Assembly: GCF_900109555.1 (NCBI RefSeq)
Contig: NZ_FNZV01000016.1
Location: forward strand, 1 to 64,000
Direction of reading: 5' to 3'
Source of the DNA: Pacificibacter marinus
GTDB lineage: Bacteria > Pseudomonadota > Alphaproteobacteria > Rhodobacterales > Rhodobacteraceae
Length of the DNA stretch: 64,000 nt
Within the stretch, counting starts at the first letter, position 1. Each line of letters starts with the position of its first letter. The position numbers were made by a program, and so were the translations under genes. Shown in pieces: positions 17,186 to 25,887 of the stretch. The notes under the pieces are model-generated. The model was not told the DNA's origin and made no database searches. It saw only the letters and a program-made list of their open reading frames with translations.

Positions 17186-18151
17186 GTGGCGACATTTCCG
17201 AAGCTCGCAAATGGCAAGCATCAAGCTCAGATTTATGTGAACGGCACGCGCAAGTCGAGAACCTTTCGCCTGAAATCCGACGCCAAGGCTTGGGCTGATG
17301 ATGAAGAGCATGCGCTGCGCCATGGGGCGAAGGCTGTCAGTAACTTCAAACTCTACGATGTGTTCGACAAATATGCCCGTGAGCATTCGCACAAAAAGCG
17401 TGGGGCACGGTGGGAAATCGTGCGGCTGGAAAAGCTAAAACGCGATCCAATTGCGCAGATCAAGCTCTCCGATTTAAAGCCGGTCCACTTTGCCGATTGG
17501 CGAGACGCGCAATTGCGCACCTTGGCCGCTGGTAGCGTTATCCGCGAAATGCAAATCATGAGTGTGGCCCTGAGCGTGGCGCGGCGTGAATGGGGCTGGA
17601 TCGATGCCAATCCTTTGTCAGAGGTGCGCAAACCACCAAAGGCCCCCGCACGCGATCGCTTGGTTTCTCGCGATGAGATCAGCAAGCTTTTGGAGGTTGG
17701 CGGCACAGATCTGAGCAAAACGGCTGGCCGCACCATTCATGCCTTCGTTTTTGCGATCGAGACAGGCATGCGGGCAGGGGAGATCATTGGGCTGCATTGG
17801 GATGACATCAACCTCGATGGCCGTTTTTTGACGCTGCAAATGACCAAGAACGGAACCCGTCGCGATGTGCCGCTGTCTTCACATGCGATCGCGCTTTTGG
17901 AAGCGCTTCCCAAAGCTGATCCCGTCTTCGATCTCAAAAGCAGCGTCCTAGACACAACCTTCCGCCGCATCCGCGATCGCGCCAAAATCACAAACCTCAC
18001 GTTCCACGATAGTCGCCACGAAGCAATCACGCGCCTTGCGAAAAAGCTAGACGTCCTCGCCCTGGCGCGGACTGTGGGTCATACCGATATTCGACAATTG
18101 CAGACCTATTATAACGAAACAGCGTCTGATTTGGCTAAGTTGTTGGATTGA
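17186..18151 (+). CDS. Tyrosine recombinase / phage-type integrase
   Basis: The 321-aa protein has the complete catalytic set: Arg in ETGMRAGEIIGLHWDDI, Lys in TKNGTRRDVPL, His-x-x-Arg in FHDSRHEAITRL, His in VGHTD and Tyr in LQTYYNE. An N-terminal domain of about 60 residues and a core-binding domain precede it. The start is GTG at 17186. Its 5' side faces the short tRNA-Leu-like sequence, the usual arrangement of int beside attL. It is unrelated in detail to the P4-type integrase on the other strand. Confidence 0.9.
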   Translation: MATFPKLANGKHQAQIYVNGTRKSRTFRLKSDAKAWADDEEHALRHGAKAVSNFKLYDVFDKYAREHSHKKRGARWEIVRLEKLKRDPIAQIKLSDLKPVHFADWRDAQLRTLAAGSVIREMQIMSVALSVARREWGWIDANPLSEVRKPPKAPARDRLVSRDEISKLLEVGGTDLSKTAGRTIHAFVFAIETGMRAGEIIGLHWDDINLDGRFLTLQMTKNGTRRDVPLSSHAIALLEALPKADPVFDLKSSVLDTTFRRIRDRAKITNLTFHDSRHEAITRLAKKLDVLALARTVGHTDIRQLQTYYNETASDLAKLLD

Positions 18152-18314
18152 GGCTGTGCGTTGGCGTGTTCGGCGGGTTGCAGACATTAGCTGCATTGTG
18201 CGTAAATTGCTGCAATGCGGGATTTGCCGCAGATCGCCGCTCTTCGTAGTTGGGGCAAACTCTGCTTTGATAGAAACATAGTTAGATCCGCCCGGAAAAA
18301 TTGGAGTATGGAGC

Positions 18315-19046
18315 ATGGAACTCGAATGGACGAAATCTGATTCGGAAAAGTTAGCGCAGCACTATCAGTCATTTATCTCAGGTCTTGAAGCAGAAACGCT
18401 CAAGGCGTTTACGCTGAAAGGTCTGGAACAATTTGCAACTTTTTCGAGTGTTTGTCGTGAAGCAACTGACGCCGCTATAGGTGTTTCAGATGCGTTAATA
18501 GAGAAGTTTGGGAATCCCATACTGCAGGAGAAATTGCTTTCCTTGATCGATGGTGAATTGCGTGATGGTCCGGCAGACATGATAGCGTCCTTCGAGAAGA
18601 CAATCGAGCTGCAGAAACGAGTTGATGAAATGACGGTCCAAAGGGACGAGTTTATCAAGCAATACATGAGCTTGTTTGATGGTGTGCTATACGAAACTAT
18701 CCGTGCAGCAAAAGCGCTCAACGCTAAGATAGAAGGCGACGGGGTGTTAATCGGTTTGGCAGAGTCAGCATTATTGGATGCTGCCGGGGGATTGATGCCG
18801 GGGTTGGGGACCGTGGATTTCATTAGACGCCGAGTTCTTAACCGGGCAAAGCACCTTCACGCGCAGTTGCAGAAAAGCGCGACTGTGGCTGACAGTTTCA
18901 TGATTTTTTCTGAGTTTATGGAGCAGATTACAGAGCAAATGAAGACCGCAGCGATCACTGTTGTTGAAGACGCCGCCATTTTAGGAAATTTTGTGGAATT
19001 TGAGCTGCCAGCAAAGATCGCAGAACTGGATGCACTTAATAAATAG
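18315..19046 (+). CDS. Helical protein of unknown function
   Basis: The 243-aa product starts at an ATG with GGAG upstream. It is almost entirely alpha-helical by composition, with a probable coiled coil near residues 95-120 (FEKTIELQKRVDEMTVQRDEF) and a Gly-rich amphipathic segment near 150-165 (ALLDAAGGLMPGLGTVDF) that could touch membranes. No family is recognised. It follows an integrase and is therefore likely cargo of a mobile element. Confidence 0.6.
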   Translation: MELEWTKSDSEKLAQHYQSFISGLEAETLKAFTLKGLEQFATFSSVCREATDAAIGVSDALIEKFGNPILQEKLLSLIDGELRDGPADMIASFEKTIELQKRVDEMTVQRDEFIKQYMSLFDGVLYETIRAAKALNAKIEGDGVLIGLAESALLDAAGGLMPGLGTVDFIRRRVLNRAKHLHAQLQKSATVADSFMIFSEFMEQITEQMKTAAITVVEDAAILGNFVEFELPAKIAELDALNK

Positions 19047-19343
19047 TAGAGCTTACTTAGTCGCGGACATTCTTTCTTGCTGCGGCATCGAGGAAATGGG
19101 CTCAAAGTTGCCGTTCGCCGCGCTTAGCACGAATGACCGGAATGGGCCGTTGATGTCGATCGACACAACGGGCGGGAAAGAGACTTTCGCTGCGGTAGCG
19201 AAACAATCAATAGCAACGAAAAAGCAGTCATTCAGTCGAAATGTTAAAACGCCCTTCCTTCCAGCGGTTTTGGTGGGCGACACCTGAATATCCGGCGCTG
19301 ACCCGCGCCGTGAAAACATTTCTATCGGTGACTAAGGCCAGCT
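19047..19343. other. Intergenic dispersed-sequence block
   Basis: No gene is supported. The 21 bp at 19174-19194 are identical to 1582-1602, and neighbouring words (AATGACCGG, GGGCCG, CGCTGCG) recur in other spacers of this window. It lies between a plus-strand gene and the minus-strand EEP gene, so both transcripts end here. Confidence 0.45.
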
Positions 19344-20336
19344 TTATGAAATAAAGCACCAAATCGCGTCGTGATCGGACAGAGGCTTTCCGTCTTTTGC
19401 CACTGCAGGGATAAGCGCTTTGTCTACGAATGAAACCCCACGCAGAGCGAACCAATCGAGCTTCATTTGGCGTGTGGGATGAGGCGTGATCAAACTGGGG
19501 CGGGTGGTGATACCGGCGGGTGTCGCATCCCAATCATAATCGCGCGCCTCTGCATTGGCGAAAAGGGTTTCATTACGCCAGTCAAAATCCGGCGGCAGAT
19601 GGTTGCCGGTGTTGAGATCGCCGCCAATGATGACCGGCAATCCCGGTGCAAAGGCATCGATCGCATCCATCAAGCGATCAAACTGGCCCGCGCGGTGATC
19701 TGCGTCAGCATTGCTTTCCAAATGGGTCGAGACCACACAGACCGCCCCCGTTTGACGCGGCACAATCGCTGCCAGCGCCATGCGTCCACCCACACGGGGT
19801 TGGCTTAGATCCGCGTCCAGCTCATCAGTCGAAAACCAGTGGCCATGATCATCAAGCCGGATCATTGTCACGGCATCGAACGCCACAGTGCTCAGAATGG
19901 CATTGCCATGCCAGCCACGGGCGTTGCAATCATCGGTGCAAAAGGCGCGCTCTGTCGCCCCGCCGAGATCAAGTTCCAGAAATTCAACACCAAAAGCATA
20001 GGTCATGTTGAGCGCCTCCGCCATGTCAGCGGTGGTGTGGTTTTGGCTGGTGCGCGCCATGCCGTGATCAACCTCGGACAGCAAAACAACATCCGGCGCA
20101 AACGGCGCCAGCAAGGCGGCGTTCTCATCAGGAAACAGCCCGCGTTCAACGTTCCACGCCACGACGGACAGTTCAGCAGGAAGCACTGATCCAGACGCCG
20201 CGCCGCCGGTTTGAACTGCATTCATTGCTGGCAACGACTCAAGCAAATCGCGGTGCGCAACTGCTGTGCGGGGCGCAGCAAGAATTCGAGCTTTGTCTGC
20301 CTTAGTGACGAGCGGAAGCTCGGACAGGGATGTCAT
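19344..20336 (-). CDS. Endonuclease/exonuclease/phosphatase-family hydrolase
   Basis: The 330-aa protein has the EEP fold motifs in order: WNVERG (metal Asn), LLSEVDHG (metal Glu), GDLNTG (Asp, Asn) and the C-terminal SDHDAIW (Asp-His). Such enzymes cleave phosphodiesters or phosphomonoesters in nucleic acids, lipids or inositols. It has no signal peptide, so it is cytoplasmic. Its ATG overlaps the ugpC stop (ATGA), so it is translated with the glycerol-3-phosphate importer. I infer it hydrolyses an imported glycerophosphodiester, in the place often held by ugpQ. Confidence 0.85.
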   Translation of the reverse strand: MTSLSELPLVTKADKARILAAPRTAVAHRDLLESLPAMNAVQTGGAASGSVLPAELSVVAWNVERGLFPDENAALLAPFAPDVVLLSEVDHGMARTSQNHTTADMAEALNMTYAFGVEFLELDLGGATERAFCTDDCNARGWHGNAILSTVAFDAVTMIRLDDHGHWFSTDELDADLSQPRVGGRMALAAIVPRQTGAVCVVSTHLESNADADHRAGQFDRLMDAIDAFAPGLPVIIGGDLNTGNHLPPDFDWRNETLFANAEARDYDWDATPAGITTRPSLITPHPTRQMKLDWFALRGVSFVDKALIPAVAKDGKPLSDHDAIWCFIS

Positions 20337-21379
20337 GACAGTCGTGCCCCTGTGTCTTTTCCGAACAAAGACACAGCATTTTGCTTCAGCGACACATGCA
20401 ACACACCGGGACGTACCTCATTGTCTTTGCTGACATAAACGCTCAACGGATGACCACCCAAAGTGCCGTGCAACAACCGATGCGCGCCGAGTTCTTCCAC
20501 AAGGCTTACCTCGATTTTCATCTGCCCTGCGGCATCGGGAATGATGTCTTCGGGCCGAATGCCAACGGTGACAGGGCCTGCGGGATGATCAAGGTTTTGC
20601 GCCACGACCAAATCGCCGATACGCACTTGGCCATCCGTAATGGTGCCCTCCATCAGGTTCATCGGTGGCGCGCCCATGAAAGAGGCCACGAATGTGGTCG
20701 CAGGCCTGTTGTAGACCTCGAAAGGCGTGCCGATTTGTTCAATATTGCCCGCATTCATCACGATAATACGATCGGCCATGGTCATGGCTTCGACCTGATC
20801 GTGGGTCACGTACACTGCTGTTACGCCCAAGCGACGTTGCAGGGCTTTGATCTCGATCCGCATCTGATTGCGCAGTTTGGCGTCAAGGTTGGACAAAGGT
20901 TCGTCGAACAAAAACAGTTCAGGATCACGCACAATCGCGCGCCCCATAGCAACACGTTGACGTTGGCCGCCAGACAGTTGGCTGGGCTTGCGATCAAGAT
21001 AGTCGTCAAGGTTCAATAAAGCGGATGCTTCGGCCACTTTGCGGTTGATTTCAGCCTTGGCAATCTTGCGGTTTTGCAAGCCGTAACCGATGTTTTTACG
21101 CACTGTCATATGAGGATAGAGCGCGTAGTTTTGAAACACCATCGCGATATCGCGATCGGCAGGATCAAGATCGTTCACCCTTCGCTCGCCGATGTGTAAA
21201 TCACCGGTTGAGATGTCTTCCAAGCCTGCGATCATTCGCAGCATCGAAGATTTGCCGCAGCCAGAGGGGCCGACAAGCACCACAAATTCGCCATCGGGGA
21301 TATCGAAACTTGCAGGTTTCACGGCCTTAGCGCCGTTTGGGTAGACCTTAGAGATCTGGGACAGAGTGACCTGAGCCAT
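20333..21379 (-). CDS. ugpC: sn-Glycerol-3-phosphate ABC transporter ATP-binding protein
   Basis: The 348-aa MalK/UgpC-type ATPase has Walker A GPSGCGKSS (about residue 36), Q-loop QNYALYPHM, signature LSGGQRQRVAMGRA, Walker B LFLFDEPLSNLDAKLR and switch His in THDQVEA, followed by a C-terminal TOBE/regulatory domain from about residue 235. It powers import through UgpAE. It lies 10 bp after ugpE and overlaps the downstream EEP gene by 4 bp. Confidence 0.93.
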   Translation of the reverse strand: MAQVTLSQISKVYPNGAKAVKPASFDIPDGEFVVLVGPSGCGKSSMLRMIAGLEDISTGDLHIGERRVNDLDPADRDIAMVFQNYALYPHMTVRKNIGYGLQNRKIAKAEINRKVAEASALLNLDDYLDRKPSQLSGGQRQRVAMGRAIVRDPELFLFDEPLSNLDAKLRNQMRIEIKALQRRLGVTAVYVTHDQVEAMTMADRIIVMNAGNIEQIGTPFEVYNRPATTFVASFMGAPPMNLMEGTITDGQVRIGDLVVAQNLDHPAGPVTVGIRPEDIIPDAAGQMKIEVSLVEELGAHRLLHGTLGGHPLSVYVSKDNEVRPGVLHVSLKQNAVSLFGKDTGARLS

Positions 21380-21389
21380 AAAAATTTCC

Positions 21390-22262
21390 TTATTTATCCG
21401 ATTCCGTCAAACCTTTGACGAACCAGCTTTGGAAGAAGACAACGACGAGAACGGGGGGCAAAATCGCGATGAGCGCCAACATATTGGACCGCCCGTATTC
21501 CGGCAGTGTGGTGCCTTCTTGTGACTGAGCGATTTGTTTGATCCCACGCACAAGCGTGAACATATCTTCATCGGTGGTGATCATGGTGGGCCACAAATAT
21601 TGGTTCCAGCCATAGACGAACATGATGATGAACATTGCGGCGATCATTGTCTGGGACAAAGGCACCAAAATATCGATGAAAAACTTGACCGGCCCTGCCC
21701 CGTCTATGCGCGCTGCTTCGACGAGCTCTTCAGGGATTGAGCGGAAAAACTGACGAAAAAAGAACGTCGCAGTAGCAGAGGCAATCAGCGGCACTATCAA
21801 GCCGTGAAAGGTGTTGAGCATGCCAAGCTTTTGCACGATCTCGTAAGACGGCAAGATCCGCACTTCGAGCGGCAAAAGCAGCGTGGTGAAAATGATCCAA
21901 AACGCCAAAGTGGCAAAGCGCATGCGAAAATACACGATCGCATAGGCGGCCATCATGCCCAGCACGATTTTACCTGCAGCAAAGCCAAGCCCAAGGATCA
22001 ACGAGTTGATCAACATACGCAGGCCAGTGTTGTCACCCGCAAAACCATCGGCCTTGAACATGGCTTTCATAAAGTTGTCGTCAAGCTGATCACCGATCAT
22101 CAGACTTGGGCCGGTTTTCATGTTGATCAGATCGGCCACGGTGGTCATTTGCAGTAACATCAAAACCGGCACGATCATAAAGGCGGCCCCAATGATCAAG
22201 ACACTATGGTCAAGCACCACAGACAGCTTGAGGCGGCGACGGGGGGAAGTGTTGGTCGTCAT
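21390..22262 (-). CDS. ugpE: sn-Glycerol-3-phosphate ABC transporter permease UgpE
   Basis: The 290-aa inner-membrane protein has six predicted helices and the MalG/UgpE-type EAA loop EAARIDGAGPVKFFIDILVPLS (about residue 190), which contacts the ATPase. A periplasmic loop after helix 1 (LINMKTGPSLMIGDQLDDNF) is typical of UgpE. It is 9 bp after ugpA. Confidence 0.9.
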   Translation of the reverse strand: MTTNTSPRRRLKLSVVLDHSVLIIGAAFMIVPVLMLLQMTTVADLINMKTGPSLMIGDQLDDNFMKAMFKADGFAGDNTGLRMLINSLILGLGFAAGKIVLGMMAAYAIVYFRMRFATLAFWIIFTTLLLPLEVRILPSYEIVQKLGMLNTFHGLIVPLIASATATFFFRQFFRSIPEELVEAARIDGAGPVKFFIDILVPLSQTMIAAMFIIMFVYGWNQYLWPTMITTDEDMFTLVRGIKQIAQSQEGTTLPEYGRSNMLALIAILPPVLVVVFFQSWFVKGLTESDK

Positions 22263-22271
22263 AATCTGCCC

Positions 22272-23153
22272 TTACGTATAATGGATGCGGCGTTCAACGA
22301 GCCGGAATTGCACAACAGTCATCGCCAAAACGAGCACCATCAAAATGACCGATTGCGCAGACGATCCACCAAGGTCATTGCCACGGAACCCATCAACGTA
22401 GATTTTATAAACAAGGGTCATCGGGTTATTGCCCGGCTCGCCTTTAACCACGGTGTCGATAATGCCAAAGGTGTCGAACAGCGAATAGGTGATGTTGGTG
22501 ATCAGCAAAAAGAACCCTGTTGGTGCCAGCAAAGGAAATGTCACATCCCAAAAGCGGCCAGAGGCGGATCTGTTGTCGATCATCGCAGCTTCGCGCACGG
22601 ATTTGGGGATGGATTGCAGACCTGACAGGAAAAAGATGAAGTTGACCGGAATTTGCTTCCAAACCGCGATCAGAACCATCGCAAAGGCGGTGTCATAGTA
22701 GTTGACCCCCAACGCGAAGTCCCAGCCAAAAAACTTAAACAGATCCGTAAGCGGCCCCCAGCTTTGGTTGAACAAAATGATGCCGATCACACCGGCCACA
22801 GGCGGGGCCACGGCGTAGACCCACATCAAAAGCGTGCGGTATGTTTTGGCGCCGCGCAGCACTTTGTCCGCTTTCACAGCAAACAACAAAGCGATGCTGA
22901 GAGACAAAATTGTGACCAGCAACGTGAATGAAACGGTGAACATCGCAGCACGACCATAGGCCGGCAAATGGAACAACGATGTGTAGTTTTCGATCCCGAC
23001 AAATGTTTCCCCAAAACCAAATGGGTCTTGCAGGAAAAACGATGACCTGAGCGCGTGAATGGCAGGCCAGTAAAAGAAAATACCGATGATGACGACCTGC
23101 GGCACAAGCAACAAAATCGGCAACCAACGATTGGCAAAAACGGCGCGTTTCAT
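22272..23153 (-). CDS. ugpA: sn-Glycerol-3-phosphate ABC transporter permease UgpA
   Basis: The 293-aa protein has six membrane helices and the MalF/UgpA-type EAA loop REAAMIDNRSASGRFWDVTF (about residue 190). It pairs with UgpE to form the channel. A strong hairpin separates it from ugpB upstream. Confidence 0.9.
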   Translation of the reverse strand: MKRAVFANRWLPILLLVPQVVIIGIFFYWPAIHALRSSFFLQDPFGFGETFVGIENYTSLFHLPAYGRAAMFTVSFTLLVTILSLSIALLFAVKADKVLRGAKTYRTLLMWVYAVAPPVAGVIGIILFNQSWGPLTDLFKFFGWDFALGVNYYDTAFAMVLIAVWKQIPVNFIFFLSGLQSIPKSVREAAMIDNRSASGRFWDVTFPLLAPTGFFLLITNITYSLFDTFGIIDTVVKGEPGNNPMTLVYKIYVDGFRGNDLGGSSAQSVILMVLVLAMTVVQFRLVERRIHYT

Positions 23154-23172
23154 GGGGATCCTTCCGAAAACG

Positions 23173-23199
23173 CTGATGGCCGCGAAAGGCGGCCATCAG
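23173..23199 (-). terminator. Intercistronic hairpin between ugpB and ugpA
   Basis: Perfect 11-bp arms CTGATGGCCGC / GCGGCCATCAG with a 5-nt loop, and no long T run. It is placed just after the ugpB stop and probably protects the ugpB message or attenuates read-through so that the binding protein exceeds the permeases. Confidence 0.8.
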
Positions 23200-23216
23200 G
23201 TTGATATGTGCGATGT

Positions 23217-24521
23217 TTAGTTCGCTTGTGTTTTTGCAAAGCGTGCAAGCAAGGCGTTTGCTTCTGTTTCGATGGTTGCAAAACCGTCGTCTACAGAGGT
23301 TTCATCACCCAAGATGCGACCGAATTCACGGTTCATCACGTCACGGATTTGAACGTAGAAGCCCATGCGGTAGCCTTTGGTGTATTCGCCAGCAGGCAAA
23401 GACAACTGCTTGATGCCAACTTCGGCAGCAGGTTTACGGTCGTAGTAACCGTCTTCTTTTGCCATGTCGTAGGCTGCAACTGTGACTGGCACATAGCCTG
23501 TTTCACGGTGCCACATGTACTGAACTTCAGGCGATGTAAGGTATTGAAAGAACGCAGCTGTCGCTTTGTTTTCTTCAGCAGATTTACCAGACATCGCGAA
23601 CAAAGCAGCGCCACCGATGAATGTTTGCTTAGGCTCCGTTGTGACAGATTTCCAGTAAGGCAGGTAGGTCGCAGAGAATTCAAATGGCAGGTCCAATTGG
23701 GACAGGCCGCCGAATGAGCCAGAAGAACCAAGCCAGATCGCGACTTTACCTTCTTCGAAAGGTTTTTGGTTGTCGTTCCAGCCAGCGCCGAACCATGCGT
23801 AATAGCCTTCGTCAAGCCATTCTTTCACATGTGTCCAGTGCATCTTGATCTCAGGGGCGTTGATTAAGATTTCGGTGTCTGTGCCAGTGTAGCCATTGTC
23901 GTTTGTGGCGTATGGCAGGTTGTGGCGAGACATGAAGTTCTCGGCAAAGATCCAAGGTGAGTGCGACTGTGCCAAAGGTGTGTAGCCGGCTTTAACAAGC
24001 GCAGGCGCTGTCACAGTTTCAAACTCTTCCCATGTTTTTGGCGCTTCAACACCAGCAGCTTCCATCGCTTGCATGTTGTAGTACATGATAGGGGAAGATG
24101 AATTGAACGGCATGCCGATCATTTTGTCATCGCTGTCCGCGTAAAAGTAACGCACACCAGAAATGTAGTCGTTGATGTCGAAATCAACGCCATTCTCAGT
24201 CAGCAAATCTTGCACAGGAACAGTCGCCCCTTTTGCGCCGATCACAGTGGCCGCACCAGCATCGAACACTTGCAAGATGTTTGGCTGTTCGCCTGCGCGG
24301 AAGGCTGCGATTCCCGCGGTCAGGGCTTCTTCATATGTGCCTTTGAAAGCAGGTGTGATTTTGTATTCAGATTGGCTGGCGTTAAAGTCAGTTGCGATCT
24401 GGTTTACAGTTTCACCCAGGGCGCCGCCCATAGCGTGCCACCAAGAAATTTCTGTTTGTGCGAATGCGCCATTTGCCACAACGGACAGGGCAGCAGCGCC
24501 AAGGATTGATAGGCGGGTCAT
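23217..24521 (-). CDS. ugpB: sn-Glycerol-3-phosphate-binding protein UgpB
   Basis: The 434-aa periplasmic protein has a signal peptide (MTRLSILGAAALSVVANGAFA) and the UgpB hallmark ISWWHAMGGALGETVNQIA at the mature N-terminus. IAAFRAGEQPNILQVFDAG and the domain order also match UgpB. It captures glycerol-3-phosphate or glycerophosphodiesters. It is first in ugpBAEC. Spaced repeats upstream (24701-24732) hint at phosphate control. Confidence 0.93.
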   Translation of the reverse strand: MTRLSILGAAALSVVANGAFAQTEISWWHAMGGALGETVNQIATDFNASQSEYKITPAFKGTYEEALTAGIAAFRAGEQPNILQVFDAGAATVIGAKGATVPVQDLLTENGVDFDINDYISGVRYFYADSDDKMIGMPFNSSSPIMYYNMQAMEAAGVEAPKTWEEFETVTAPALVKAGYTPLAQSHSPWIFAENFMSRHNLPYATNDNGYTGTDTEILINAPEIKMHWTHVKEWLDEGYYAWFGAGWNDNQKPFEEGKVAIWLGSSGSFGGLSQLDLPFEFSATYLPYWKSVTTEPKQTFIGGAALFAMSGKSAEENKATAAFFQYLTSPEVQYMWHRETGYVPVTVAAYDMAKEDGYYDRKPAAEVGIKQLSLPAGEYTKGYRMGFYVQIRDVMNREFGRILGDETSVDDGFATIETEANALLARFAKTQAN

Positions 24522-24700
24522 AGAATAGCTCCAGTTTGATCGATACCCTGATGGGCATAGAAAATTAGCGGCACGGCCAAAAGAAAGGCACGCGCCTACA
24601 GCAGGCAGGACCAGTCGGCCCCGCCGTTTTGGTTCTCAACTAATGAAGCAGATTGCTTTCTGCTCGTGCGGCGATACGCATAAGCGGTGTTTATGGGGGC

Positions 24701-24732
24701 TATGTAACGGCGATATGAATGTTATGTAACGG
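24701..24732 (-). promoter_or_regulatory. PHO-box-like direct repeats upstream of ugpB
   Basis: On the minus strand CCGTTACATA occurs twice, 22 bp apart, with TCATATC midway, giving three 7-mers on an 11-bp period. PhoB sites are 7-bp direct repeats with 4-bp spacers, and E. coli pstS begins CTTACAT. The match is imperfect and lies about 180-210 bp before the ugpB start, so this is a suggestion only. Confidence 0.4.
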
Positions 24733-24841
24733 TTGTGTTCTTTCGTGATTTTTGGATTAGATGACAATCCACCCCATGACAAAGAGTAGATCGTCAACAC
24801 GATCGAGCGTGAGGCGGCATCAAATCAGAATGGGAAATTGC

Positions 24842-25870
24842 TCACCAAATACCAATACACTCTCGTCGCAAATCACCCAATTTGGATCCAGAGGCGCTGA
24901 CGTCAGACACAGTCGCCAATCGAGCAGGTTTGCGCTCAAGAAGACCGATGGCCCATGGGTCGACCCGATCAGGGTTCACTTTCATTTGCCGCAATCGCGC
25001 TGTCATGCCGGTCACTAAAAGACGCCGAATGTAGCGGTCGCCCATTTTTGTAATCCGCCCTAATCTTTCCTTTCCGCCGCTGGACAAATTCAATGGTGTC
25101 AAACCTAACCATGCCGCGAATTGCCGACCATTCTTGAACTGCTTAGCGTCGCCAACTGTGGCAACAATGGCTGACGCGGTGACGGGCCCAACGCCTGGGA
25201 TCGTGCGCAACAGCATAACGCGTTTGTCCAGTTTCGAATGAAGCCGCATGCGTATCTCGTACCAAGGGAACCTTAGATGCATCGCGATAAGTTGGTGGCT
25301 GAGTTGTCTCAGAACATCGACTGAGATCTGTGGTAGGGCGGGTTTCTCTCCTTCGAGAACACCTTTCGCGTATTTGACCGCTGCTCCAGTTCCTTGTGGA
25401 ATGATGACACCAAACTCGGCCAGCAGGCTGCGAAGCATGTTGCTCAGTTGCGTTCGCTGCCTGACGATCAAATCGCGCGCGATGCGGGAATAATACGGCT
25501 TGCTGTTCCTCAGACTTGGGCGCAACAAGCCGCATCGTCGGGCGTGTTACCGCTTCACAGATAGCTTCAGCATCATTGGCGTCAGACTTGCCGCGTTTGA
25601 CATAAGGCTTCACATAATTGGCCGGGATCAACCTAACATCGTGCCCAAGCTTGGTGAGTTCTCGCGCCCAATAGTGGCTGGACCCGCATGCCTCCATGCC
25701 GATCAGACAGGGTTCCAATTTGGTGAAGAACTGCATGAGTCGCGAACTCTGCTGCCGTTCGATTTCGTTGTGCGAATGTCTGGCTCGATGGTTGGTTTCT
25801 GGTTAAATATCCATGTTGCATCTGTATCATGCAGAAAGGCCGTCTTTGAAAACCTGTTAATGCTGTGAAC
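24842..25870 (-). pseudogene. IS110-family transposase, frameshifted
   Basis: Two overlapping frames together give a near-complete IS110 transposase: LEPCLIGMEACGSSHYWARELTKLGHDV, KRGKSDANDAEAICEAVTRP (25736 to about 25490), then after a shift RQRTQLSNMLRSLLAEFGV, IPGVGPVTASAIVATVG and GDRYIRRLLVTG (to about 24925). The N-terminal part carries a further shift and an in-frame TAA near 25805, and the C-terminal end is lost after ERKPARLATV. IS110 elements lack terminal inverted repeats, so the ends cannot be set. It is non-functional. Confidence 0.85.
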
Positions 25871-25887
25871 AAGCTTAGTTTGGTTAT

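Noticed and set aside
19053-19319. 88-codon minus-strand frame with protein-like ends
   Set aside because: It shares a 21-bp block with another spacer, has no ribosome-binding site and matches no family; treated as dispersed non-coding sequence.
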